DNA of 64,000 nucleotides from Sipunculus nudus (Eukaryota > Annelida > Sipuncula > Golfingiida > Sipunculidae): positions 33,702,214 to 33,766,213 of the forward strand of contig CM049320.1 in assembly GCA_026874595.1 (NCBI GenBank), given 5' to 3'. Position 1 is the first letter of the stretch; every line of letters starts with the position of its first letter. Below are positions 47,252 through 59,880 of the stretch, one piece after another. A program made the translations under genes and the position numbers. The notes under the pieces were generated by a model. It was not told the DNA's origin, ran no database searches, and saw only the letters and a program-made list of their open reading frames with translations.

Positions 47252-48393
47252 GTAAGCTATTGCCAATTTATTAAAATATTTGAGTTATTTAAACAGATTC
47301 TGGCCCATTAGTGAAAAACTGACCCTATAACCCAACCCTGCAAAGATAGCATCTTTATCGAATAGATAATTTATTACCTCCGCCTTTGAAGGTGGGAGGG
47401 CATTACATGATTTGCCGTGTATATGTGCATGTTTGTGTGTCCCAGGCATATCCTCGAATGTTTTGAATGAATTTCAGTGAAACTACGTTGATGTTCCATG
47501 GGTTTGGCCATGGGGAGAAAAATTTATTTTGGGACCGATCGCGGAAATAACTATGCAGAATGTTTCCCTTGCTTTCTCGTGTGTTTTTCCAAAAATCCTT
47601 GATTCCTCCTTGCCCTATGCCCTATTTTCACATTCAGTTCCATTCACACCTTGGAGGTGTCCTCCGCACAAGGAAGGAAATGTACCTTATACGCACATTG
47701 CTAAACGCGAGTAAGAAGCTAAAAGAATCAAGCTATCGAACTGCGATTTTAGTTCACTAAAATGATGCGCAATAGCCCACTGATGTAGAATTGATGTAGA
47801 ACGGTTAACGTTTGACCGGCAAATATTTCATGTAGTGCCTTTCAAATGTCTCCTGGTACAGAATTGAACAGATCAAAGTTGGGTATAAAAGCCAAATGCT
47901 TCTGAGAAAAAAATATAAATGACTCCATTATGAAAATGAGGTGATTCCTGGGCTATGTGTTACAGATAGAAGAAAAATATGTAGCGCAATCTGTAACATG
48001 AGCAAACGGTCATATATAACCATACAATATTCATTCAATATGAAATATATTTAATTCCATATCAATGGCTTAATGACTGGTGTTAATATATTCATATTTA
48101 AATTAATCATTCTTGAATATATTTTCTCTGTATATGCGATTAATTAGCTTTAGACTTTTCCCCCCACTTTTATCACTTTATTTAATCAAGATACCGGATA
48201 TCAGATCAGAATGTTGTATTTTTTTTAAGTTATTAGCATAACTGTAAAATAATTACGACTTTTACAAAACTTTGACCATGGCATATTTTTTTAGCTCATC
48301 TGACTGAAAGTCATCTGAGCTATAGCGATTATTCTTTGTCCGTCGTCTGTTTCTCCATTCGATTTCAGGGCAAAAATCATTTGGATCACATAT

Positions 48394-50361
48394 GGCATTA
48401 TTAGATCCATCAAGTTCAGGGATAAGATGTACAAGTCACTTAAAATAACAAAACCACGTACTCAAAAATATGCCACAAAAGAAAATAAACTTAGGGCACA
48501 CAATGTGATACATAAGAGATTAATACGCTATGCTAAAACCAGGTATTATAAATCACTATTTCATAAGTGCAAAAGTTATATGAGACAAAACTTGGCAAAC
48601 AATAAATGATATCATGCAAAGATCGAATTGTAAAAGTTTTCAAGATTATTTCAATATTATTCAAGAGCGTGTGACCAATATATACTCAATTACAAATTAT
48701 TTTAACAAGTAGTTTGGTGAAATAGGTTGTAAGATGGCAGGTAGTATACCTAAAACAAGAAACGTACATTTTACAGATAATCTTGAACAGCGTGGAAGAA
48801 CGGCTTTTGTGTTAAAGGCTGTTACAAACACGGCGATTTAAGATACAATACAGTGTTTTCCTACAAAATCAAGCTGTGGATATGATGGGTTGTCCACCAA
48901 GTTATTGAAAGGCTTGAACCAGTCATCAATGAATCGTTAAAAATGATCATTAATCAGTTCTTTTGCACTAGCATAGTCCCTGACAAATTTAAAAATAGCA
49001 AAAAATACCCCTCTACATCAGAAACAAGATACACATTTTCCAGAAAATTATCGTCCGATTTCAATCTTACCTACAATTTCAACGGTACTTGAGAAAATTG
49101 TCTATGATCAGCTATGACATATTTTTCGTTAAACCTAACTTGCTGTATTCTAGTTGATATGGCTTTCGAAAGAAATCATTCTCTGGAATATGCAGTACTT
49201 GAGGTCATAGAAAGTATTACTAGCAGCATGGAACACGGTTTTTCACCTCTCGCCTTATTTCTCGATTTGTCAAACGCTTTTGACACACTAGATCATAATA
49301 TTTTTATTCAGAAACTAAATTTTACTGTTTAAGTGACACCTTGTTGGCATGGTTCGTAAGTTATCTGAGCAATCGTAAACATTATGTTGAAATTGGTTAA
49401 ATAAAATCAAACACACGCTCTCTATCAACTGGTGTGCCTCAAGGATCAGGCTCATGTCTCCTATTATTTATTATATACATTACTTATATTTACAAGTCAT
49501 ATTTTTTCTTTCGATTTATTATGTATGAGTCTTGTGAGCCCAGTCACAAGTTTTACTTCAGGAATTAGATAACATATACCAGAAGTTATGTGTAAGTAAA
49601 CTATCTCTGAATATCAATAAAACTGAGTATATTATTATTCACAGCAAAAGAAAAAAGATTGATGAAAATGTAACAAAATTAAAATTTAAGGCTTTAAAAA
49701 GAAAGGACGAATTAACTCGCGATGAACTCGATGAATTTGGGATCAAAATTTAAACAAGAGAGCCTTAAACATTTCTAAATGTATTGGTGTTCTTACTGAG
49801 CTTAAACATTACTTACCCATATATATACTCAAGACTTTATTCAATAGTTTGAGTTTCCCAAGACAGAATTACGGTATATTAGCACTGGGGTTTAAAAGCA
49901 AAATATTTTAAGCTGCATAAAAAGGGCAGCGCGTACGGTGACAAGCAGTAAATTCAATGCTCACTCAGAACCACTTTTTAAGGCACTCGAAACTTTGCGA
50001 GTGGAAGACATTTTTACTCCAAATGTCTAAAAGTTCTATTTTAAATACGTAAATTTACAGTTACCTTTATTTTTCTACAATTTGGAATTAATACCAAGAA
50101 ATGAAATGTGCCCGTATACTATAGGAAGGAAATAAATTTTAAACACCGCCAAAACAAGGACGAAATTTGCCGAAAATTTCCCAGGCACATAATTCCTAAA
50201 ATCATAAACGATACCAATGCAATCATTGCTGAAAAGGTATACACTCATAGCCTCCAAGGTTTCTCATCTTATATAAAACAGCATTATATAAAAAAATATC
50301 AAACCGGATGTCAGATACCTAACTGTTACGATTGCAGTCGCCCTTAATTAATTATATAATT
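48394..50361 (+). pseudogene. CR1/L2-like LINE RT, unit C copy
   Basis: Same structure and same 11-bp loss of the Y-A-D-D box (about 49526) as in unit B. Confidence 0.85.
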
Positions 50362-52008
50362 TTCATATTTAGCATTATCACTTTTTTTAACACAGAATTT
50401 ATTAATTGCTAAAGGCTTTTCGTTCTTTTACTCCATAGTATGATAATGTGGAGGTGTCACATCATGATAATATTCTTATTTCTTTTCGTTTTAAATAATA
50501 TTTATTCTCTTTTTCTTAGTTTATGGTTTCTTTTTTCACAGACCTGATCAATGTAAACATATCATTAGTTATAATCAGCAGATGGAAACCATGTTGAATT
50601 GTATTTTTATTTATATGGGCATTTATATAAGCTGTTTAATACTGAAGTATGAACAGACTCTCCGCCATGACACGGGTGGCCACTGCGCTAGCAGTGATCC
50701 TACCTTAGTAGTGATCTCCTGACAAACAATTCTTTTTGCACCATGAATTTCGTTTGAATATTATATATGAATATCACACATCTGCGTTATGTAAATTCAT
50801 TTCTCGTCAAATAAACTGTTCCGAGTTCTGAGTTAAGGTTAGCAACGCTGTGATTCTAAATGTAATCACCCTAACGCTAGCTATACTATCTCCAAGGTTA
50901 ATCAAGAATTCGATACAAAACCTCCAGTAATTATTGCATGGATTACCATGAATCCTACCTTGAATATTGACCATGGCCAGGTTGGTTTGTTCCCGAAATC
51001 TGTTGGCACCACATGTGAATTTTCTAAATTTGACGATTTCATTTCTGTTTTTGAGACTGTCAAATAACAGCAGTTATGCCAGTTTCGCAGCTATGGTTTT
51101 GTTTTGTGTCTCGAAACGTGGTTTGTTTATTGATAATGACTGCTTTTTTTTTCATTTCTAAACACTGCTGCGCCACCTCATTTTTTCATTTTTATGCATT
51201 TTGCCGCCTTTATTTTAAGACTGCCAAATTATAGTGATACTATCAGATTCGCAGCTGTGGTTTCGTCTAGTGTCTCAAAACTCAAAACATGTGTTAATGA
51301 AGGGAAGCTTTAAAAAGTGGATGCCCTATATTAATCACCCTGTCTGTCCGTTAGTTCATATTTCTGTATGTCCGTCAAATATGTTTCCTGATGTTAACGG
51401 CAGGTTAGATTGATGTATAATTGTTTCAAACTTATATACGGCCCACCACTTAAGTAATAACCCTATTTTCTCGGGGGCCATGAGTTAAAAGGTAAAGGAC
51501 AGAGGCCTTACTTCTTGTGTGATGCCACATGTGATTCCACACTATATGTCACTATGAGTCTGACTATAAGTCATCTGAACTGTAGTCATGACCCTTTGTC
51601 CTCCTCCGTCCGTCCAGCCGGCCGTCCGTTGGACTGGTACATTTTGAAACAGTTCGACCTACGAATCCAAAATTCAACATTTCGTTAGATATCCGTCTGT
51701 TCTTCCAACAAACCTGGAACTGGTCCACTGCGAATTCGTTTTTTTTTTAGATAATAAGGAAAATCTCCATTTTCCAGTGAAAACCCTTTGTTACACTTCA
51801 TAATTGTGCGAAATTGAAACCACTGGTGTTAATATAATCATATTTGGATTTAATCATTCTTGAATATATTTCCTCTGTACATGCCAGCATGAAAGGCAGA
51901 TTGGCTCCAATTGGAACATTAAAAAGCTAGGTGCGGCACACATGTTTTATCCACCACCAAGATCACAAAAATTGTACGATTACAACAGATAGTGCTTTTT
52001 ATTTTCAG

Positions 52009-52107
52009 AATGAAGACACACCACTACACTTGGCCATAAAAGTCCGTGTTTTCCAGCTTGCTGAGAAGCTCGTAGATTGCAATGCAGATGTGAACGCAAA
52101 AAATCAG
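52009..52107 (+). CDS. Ankyrin-repeat exon 7 (single 33-aa repeat)
   Basis: Identical to exons 5 and 6, with ttttcag acceptor and gtaagc donor; phase 0-0. It is the last ankyrin exon I can find in the window. Confidence 0.86.
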
Positions 52108-53249
52108 GTAAGCTATTGCCAATTTATTAAAATATTTGAGTTATTTAAACAGATTCTGGCCCATTAGTGAAAAACTGACCCTATAACCCAACCCTGGAAA
52201 GATAGCATCTTTATCGAATAGATAATTTATTACCTCCGCCTTTGAAGGTGGGAGGGCATTACATGATTTGCCGTGTATATGTGCATGTTTGTGTGTCCCA
52301 GGCATATCCTCGAATGTTTTGAATGAATTTCAGTGAAACTACGTTGATGTTCCATGGGTTTGGCCATGGGGAGAAAAATTTATTTTGGGACCGATCGCGG
52401 AAATAACTATGCAGAATGTTTCCCTTGCTTTCTCGTGTGTTTTTCCAAAAATCCTTGATTCCTCCTTGCCCTATGCCCTATTTTCACATTCAGTTCCATT
52501 CACACCTTGGAGGTGTCCTCCGCACAAGGAAGGAAATGTACCTTATACGCACATTGCTAAACGCGAGTAAGAAGCTAAAAGAATCAAGCTATCGAACTGC
52601 GATTTTAGTTCACTAAAATGATGCGCAATAGCCCACTGATGTAGAATTGATGTAGAACGGTTAACGTTTGACCGGCAAATATTTCATGTAGTGCCTTTCA
52701 AATGTCTCCTGGTACAGAATTGAACAGATCAAAGTTGGGTATAAAAGCCAAATGCTTCTGAGAAAAAAATATAAATGACTCCATTATGAAAATGAGGTGA
52801 TTCCTGGGCTATGTGTTACAGATAGAAGAAAAATATGTAGCGCAATCTGTAACATGAGCAAACGGTCATATATAACCATACAATATTCATTCAATATGAA
52901 ATATATTTAATTGCATATCAATGGCTTAATGACTGGTGTTAATATATTCATATTTAAATTAATCATTCTTGAATATATTTTCTCTGTATATGCGATTAAT
53001 TAGCTTTAGACTTTTCCCCCCACTTTTATCACTTTATTTAATCAAGATACCGGATATCAGATCAGAATGTTGTATTTTTTTTAAGTTATTAGCATAACTG
53101 TAAAATAATTACGACTTTTACAAAACTTTGACCATGGCATATTTTTTTAGCTCATCTGACTGAAAGTCATCTGAGCTATAGCGATTATTCTTTGTCCGTC
53201 GTCTGTTTCTCCATTCGATTTCAGGGCAAAAATCATTTGGATCACATAT

Positions 53250-55217
53250 GGCATTATTAGATCCATCAAGTTCAGGGATAAGATGTACAAGTCACTTAAA
53301 ATAACAAAACCACGTACTCAAAAATATGCCACAAAAGAAAATAAACTTAGGGCACACAATGTGATACATAAGAGATTAATACGCTATGCTAAAACCAGGT
53401 ATTATAAATCACTATTTCATAAGTGCAAAAGTTATATGAGACAAAACTTGGCAAACAATAAATGATATCATGCAAAGATCGAATTGTAAAAGTTTTCAAG
53501 ATTATTTCAATATTATTCAAGAGCGTGTGACCAATATATACTCAATTACAAATTATTTTAACAAGTAGTTTGGTGAAATAGGTTGTAAGATGGCAGGTAG
53601 TATACCTAAAACAAGAAACGTACATTTTACAGATAATCTTGAACAGCGTGGAAGAACGGCTTTTGTGTTAAAGGCTGTTACAAACACGGCGATTTAAGAT
53701 ACAATACAGTGTTTTCCTACAAAATCAAGCTGTGGATATGATGGGTTGTCCACCAAGTTATTGAAAGGCTTGAACCAGTCATCAATGAATCGTTAAAAAT
53801 GATCATTAATCAGTTCTTTTGCACTAGCATAGTCCCTGACAAATTTAAAAATAGCAAAAAATACCCCTCTACATCAGAAACAAGATACACATTTTCCAGA
53901 AAATTATCGTCCGATTTCAATCTTACCTACAATTTCAACGGTACTTGAGAAAATTGTCTATGATCAGCTATGACATATTTTTCGTTAAACCTAACTTGCT
54001 GTATTCTAGTTGATATGGCTTTCGAAAGAAATCATTCTCTGGAATATGCAGTACTTGAGGTCATAGAAAGTATTACTAGCAGCATGGAACACGGTTTTTC
54101 ACCTCTCGCCTTATTTCTCGATTTGTCAAACGCTTTTGACACACTAGATCATAATATTTTTATTCAGAAACTAAATTTTACTGTTTAAGTGACACCTTGT
54201 TGGCATGGTTCGTAAGTTATCTGAGCAATCGTAAACATTATGTTGAAATTGGTTAAATAAAATCAAACACACGCTCTCTATCAACTGGTGTGCCTCAAGG
54301 ATCAGGCTCATGTCTCCTATTATTTATTATATACATTAATTATATTTACAAGTCATATTTTTTCTTTCGATTTATTATGTATGAGTCTTGTGAGCCCAGT
54401 CACAAGTTTTACTTCAGGAATTAGATAACATATACCAGAAGTTATGTGTAAGTAAACTATCTCTGAATATCAATAAAACTGAGTATATTATTATTCACAG
54501 CAAAAGAAAAAAGATTGATGAAAATGTAACAAAATTAAAATTTAAGGCTTTAAAAAGAAAGGACGAATTAACTCGCGATGAACTCGATGAATTTGGGATC
54601 AAAATTTAAACAAGAGAGCCTTAAACATTTCTAAATGTATTGGTGTTCTTACTGAGCTTAAACATTACTTACCCATATATATACTCAAGACTTTATTCAA
54701 TAGTTTGAGTTTCCCAAGACAGAATTACGGTATATTAGCACTGGGGTTTAAAAGCAAAATATTTTAAGCTGCATAAAAAGGGCAGCGCGTACGGTGACAA
54801 GCAGTAAATTCAATGCTCACTCAGAACCACTTTTTAAGGCACTCGAAACTTTGCGAGTGGAAGACATTTTTACTCCAAATGTCTAAAAGTTCTATTTTAA
54901 ATACGTAAATTTACAGTTACCTTTATTTTTCTACAATTTGGAATTAATACCAAGAAATGAAATGTGCCCGTATACTATAGGAAGGAAATAAATTTTAAAC
55001 ACCGCCAAAACAAGGACGAAATTTGCCGAAAATTTCCCAGGCACATAATTCCTAAAATCATAAACGATACCAATGCAATCATTGCTGAAAAGGTATACAC
55101 TCATAGCCTCCAAGGTTTCTCATCTTATATAAAACAGCATTATATAAAAAAATATCAAACCGGATGTCAGATACCTAACTGTTACGATTGCAGTCGCCCT
55201 TAATTAATTATATAATT
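53250..55217 (+). pseudogene. CR1/L2-like LINE RT, unit D copy
   Basis: Same 11-bp loss of the Y-A-D-D box (about 54378) as in B and C. Otherwise it is the same decayed RT, with a C-terminal THSLQGFSSYIKQHY stretch at about 55108-55150. Confidence 0.85.
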
Positions 55218-56373
55218 TTCATATTTAGCATTATCACTTTTTTTAACACAGAATTTATTAATTGCTAAAGGCTTTTCGTTCTTTTACTCCATAGTATGAT
55301 AATGTGGAGGTGTCACATCATGATAATATTCTTATTTCTTTTCGTTTTAAATAATATTTATTCTCTTTTTCTTAGTTTATGGTTTCTTTTTTCACAGACC
55401 TGATCAATGTAAACATATCATTAGTTTTAATCAGCAGATGGAAACCATCTTGCATTGTATTTTTATTTATATGGGCATTTATATAAGCTGTTTAATACTG
55501 AAGTATGAATAGACTCTCCGCCATGACACGGGTGGCCACTGCGCTAGCAGTGATCCTACCTTAGTAGTGGTCTCCTGACAAACAATTCCTTTTGCACCAT
55601 GAATTTCGTTTGAATATTATATATAAATATCACACATCTGCGTTATGTAAATTCATTTCTCGTCAAATAAACTGTTCCGAATTCTGAGTTAAGGTTAGCA
55701 ACGCTGTGATTCTAAATGCAATCACCCTAACGCTAGCTATACTACCCCAGGGTAATCAAGAATTCGATACAAAACCTTCAGTATCATGATAATTATTGCA
55801 TGGATTACCATGAATCCTGCCTTGAATATCGATCATGGCCAGGTTGGTTAGTTCCCGAACACTGTTGGCATCACTTGTGAATTTTCTAAATTTGACGATT
55901 TCATTTCTGTTTTTGAGACTGTCAAATAACAGCAGTTATGCCAGTTTCGCAGCTGTGGTTTTATTTTGTGTATCGAAACGTGGTGTGTTTATTGATGATG
56001 ACTGGTTTTTTTTTTCATCTCTAAACACTGCTGCGCCACCTCATTTTTTTCATTTTTATGCATTTTGCCGCCTTTATTTTAAGACTGCCAAATTATAGTG
56101 ATACTATCAGATTCGCAGCTGTGGTTTTCGACTAGTGTCTCAAAACTTAATGTGTTTGTGAAGGGAAGCTTTAAAAAATGGATGCTCTATAATAATCACC
56201 CTGTCTGACCGTTAGTTCATATTTCTGTATATCCGTCAAATACGTTTCCTGATGGTAACGGCAGGTTGGATTGATGTATAATGGTTTCAAACTTATATTT
56301 GGCCCACCACTTAAGTAAGAACCCTATATTTTCGGGGGCCATGAGTTAAAAGGTAAAGGACAGAGGCCTTACT

Positions 56374-57187
56374 TCTTAAAAAAGATTGTGGATGCATTTA
56401 AAGAAAAAAGTTTCCATCCCAAAATTTCTATCTTCCACATGTGGTTGACTTGCCAAAAGGGGACTTGATTTTGGGGTCACAAGGTCAAAGGTCACAGAAC
56501 TTAATCACATGACTCGCATTTTGAAAGTTAAAAATCAAACTGTGTCCCACTTGCAACACAGTTTCCAGGGTCTTCTTAGTTATCAAGGCTGTAGAACATA
56601 CATTTTCATTGCATCACTAATATCAATTAATATGCCATATTTATATTCGTATAACTGCCATCATAGATCATTTGAGCAGAAATGAACCACAACTTCTGCA
56701 GAAAGGTCACTTAAAGTTACGGTTATTGGGCTATTCATAGTAAACTCGTTAACAGACGCTCGAATACCTTTATAATTTTTCATGAATTTCCATTGAATTT
56801 GCCGCACATGATTTTTTTTAATTTTTCAGTAATTTTTAATGAAATAAGATATCTACACATACATACATATATATACACATATACACACACATATATAATG
56901 TCATGCAATACATAGTAAGGAAGATATCTTTTCCTCCTACGATTGAAATGATTAACATTGATACAAAAATTAGTGTCTTACAGAAAACTCCTAAATACAC
57001 AATTCCAATATTTAATTTACCATTCATATTTCAATTATACATTAATATTGTTGCAACCGGTCGTGGAAATTACTTACTTTGTTATTTTTCATTGCATTGA
57101 TAACTTCAATACTTTGTACATATGCAAGGTCCTTTCTCACGCGTGAGACTGATAATCTTTTTAATATATAGAGAAATTATAGCAAAT
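56374..57187 (+). repeat. Block present in D and E but absent from A-C
   Basis: Between 'gaggccttacttctt' and 'gtgatgccac' units A-C join directly; D has 814 bp here. The block includes ggtcaaaggtcac repeats and a (CA/TA)-rich microsatellite at 56855-56897. Unit E has the matching block from 61039 to about 61815. Confidence 0.8.
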
Positions 57188-57531
57188 GTGATGCCACGTG
57201 TGACGCCACACTCTTTAATTATCCTTTGGCTTACCAGTAATATAAGATTCATATTCACGCACTGCCGATTCTTTAGCTTAGCTGACATAAGTCATCTGAT
57301 CTGTAGTCATAGCCCTTGTCCGTCCTCCGTCCGTCCGTCCGGCCGACCGTCCGTTAGACTGGGACTTTTGAAACCGTTTGACCTACGAATCCAAATTTCT
57401 GCAAATAGTTTCTGCAAAATCCGTATTTACTCCGAACAAACCTGAAACTGGCTCACTGCGACTTCGTTCCTTTGGGATAGTAAAGAAAATCTCCATTTCC
57501 TAGTAAAAACCAACTCTCCAATATTGAAACC

Positions 57532-57594
57532 ACTGGTGTTAATATATTCATATTTAAATTAATCATTCTTGAATTTATTTTCTCTGTATATGCG
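57532..57594 (+). repeat. Single direct-repeat copy where the exon is missing
   Basis: Its left flank 'attgaaacc' matches the flank left of exon 5 and its right flank 'tatatgcga(g/t)taatta' matches the flank right of it. It thus marks a junction with the exon segment cleanly absent. Confidence 0.85.
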
Positions 57595-57922
57595 AGTAAT
57601 TAAATCAATATTGCGTAAATTGTTGACGTTATGGTCTCAGGCATATTCACTCATATACTTAATAATTATTGAAGCTATAGACTTTTCCCCAACTTTTATC
57701 ACTTTATTTAATCAAGATACCGGAAATCAGATCAGAATGTTGTATTTTTTTAAGTTATAAGCATAACTGTAAAATAATTACCATGAATTTTACAAAACTT
57801 TGACCATGGCATATTTTTTTAGCTCATATAACTAAAAGTAATCTGAGATATAGCGATTATTCTTTGTCCGTCGTCCGTTTCTCCATTCGATTTCAGGGCA
57901 AAAATCATTTGGATCACATTTG

Positions 57923-59880
57923 GCATTATTAGATCCATCAAGTTCAGGGATAAGATGTACAAGTCACTTAAAATAACAAAACCACGTACTCAAGAATATG
58001 CCACAAAGGAAAATAAACATAGGGCACACAATGTGATACATAAGAGATAAATACGCTATGCTAAAACCATGTATTATAAATCCCAATTTCATTAGTGCAA
58101 AAATGATATGAGGCAAAACGTGGCAAACAATAAATGATATCATGCAAAGATCGAATTGTAAAAGTTTTCAAGACTATTTCAATATCATTCAAGAGCGTGT
58201 GACCAATAAATACTCAATTATATATTATTTTAACAAGTAGTTTGGTGAAATAGGTTGTAAGAAGGCAGGTAGGATACCTAAAACAGGAGACGTACATTTT
58301 ACAGATAATCTTGAATAGCGTGGAACAACGGCTTTTGTGTTAAAGGCTGTTACAAACACGGCGATTTGAGATACAATACAGTGTTTTCCTACAAAATCAA
58401 GCTGTGGATATGATGGGTTGTCCACCAAGTTATTAAAAGGCTTGAACCAGTCATCAATGAATCGTTAAAAATTATCATTAATCAGTTCTTTTGCACTGGC
58501 ATAGTCCCTGACAAATTTAAAAATAGCAAGAAATACCCCTCTACATCAGAAACAAGATACACATTTTCCAGAAAATTATCGTCCGATTTCAATCTTACCT
58601 ACAATTTCAAAGGTACTTGAGAAAATTGTCTATGATCAGCTAAAACATATTTTTTTTGTTAAACCTAACTTGCTGTATTCTAGTCAATATGGCTTTCGAA
58701 AGAAATCATTCTCCGGAATATGCAGTACTTGAGGTCATAGAAATTATTACTAGCAGCATGGATCACGGTTTTTCACCTCTCGCCTTATTTCTCGATTTGT
58801 CAAACGCTTTTGACACACTAGATCAAATTATTTTTATTCAGAAACTTAATTTTACTGTTTAAGTGGCACCTTGTTGGCATGGTTCGTAAGTTATCGGAGC
58901 AATCGTAAACATTATGTTGAAATTGGTTAAATAAAATCAAACACACGCTCTCTATCAACTGGTGTGCCTCAAGGATCAGACTCGTGTCTCCTATTATTTA
59001 TTATATACATTAATGATATCTACGAGTCATCTTTTTTCTTTCGATTCATTATTTATGCTGATGATTAGAGTCTTGTGAGCCCAGTCATAAGTTTTACTTC
59101 AGGAATTATATAACATATACCAGAAGTTATGTGTAAGTTAACCATCTCTGAATATCAATAAAACTGAGTATATTATTATTCACAGAAAAAGGAAAAAGAT
59201 TGATGAAAATGTAACAAAATTAAAATTAAAGGCTTTAGAAAGAAAGGACGAATTAACTCTCGATGAACTCGATGAATTTGGGATCAAAATTTAAACAAGA
59301 TAGCCTTAAACATTTCTAAATGTATTGCTGTTACTTACCCGTATATATACTCAAGACTTTATTCAATAGTTTGGCTTTCCCACGACAGAATTACGGTATA
59401 TTAGCACTGGGGTTTAAAAGCAAAAATATTTTAAGCTGCATAAAAAGGGCAGCGCGTACGGTGACAAGCAGTAAATTCAATGCTCACTCAGAACCACTTT
59501 TCAAGGCACTCGAAACTTTGCGAGTGGAAGACATTTTTACTCTAAATGTCTAAAAGTTCTATTTTAAATACGTAAATTTAGAGTTACCTTTATTTTTCTA
59601 CAATTTGGAATTAATACCAAGAAATGAAATGTGCCCGTATACTATAGGAAGGAAATAAATTTTAAGCACCGCCAAAACAAGGACGAAATTTGCCGAAAAT
59701 TTCCCAGGCACATAATTCCTAAAATCGTAAACGATACCAATGCAATCATTGCTGAAACGGTATACACTCATAGCCTCCAAGGTTTCTCATCTTATATAAA
59801 ACAGCATTATATAAAAAAATGTCAAACCGGATGTCAGATACCTAACTGTTACGATTGCAGTCGCCCTTATTTAATATATA
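57923..59880 (+). pseudogene. CR1/L2-like LINE RT, unit E copy
   Basis: This copy keeps both TGVPQGS (about 58959) and an IYADD box (about 59050), the latter followed at once by a stop. It does not share the 11-bp deletion of B-D. It therefore branches off before the B-D amplification, like unit A. Confidence 0.82.

Larger units (their letters stand above)
43538..48393 (+). repeat. Tandem array unit B (4,856 bp)
   Basis: The period to unit C is exactly 4,856 bp and the sequences are almost identical. It contains an RT remnant, ankyrin exon 6 and the 1.1-kb direct-repeat pair. Confidence 0.95.
48394..53249 (+). repeat. Tandem array unit C (4,856 bp)
   Basis: Almost identical to unit B. Examples of differences are cctggaaag for cctgcaaag near 52195 and ttgcatatc for ttccatatc near 52912. 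Confidence 0.95.
53250..57922 (+). repeat. Tandem array unit D (no ankyrin exon)
   Basis: It is almost identical to unit C up to about 55420 and diverged afterwards. It has an extra block of about 815 bp (56374-57187) missing from A-C, and lacks the 1.1-kb exon-bearing segment between the direct repeats. About 70 bp after its single direct repeat (57595-57680) are also absent from A-C. Confidence 0.9.

Noticed and set aside
43538-57922. CRISPR-like or satellite interpretation of the repeats
   Set aside because: The period is nearly 5 kb, there are no short spacers, and splice sites and LINEs show a eukaryotic genome.
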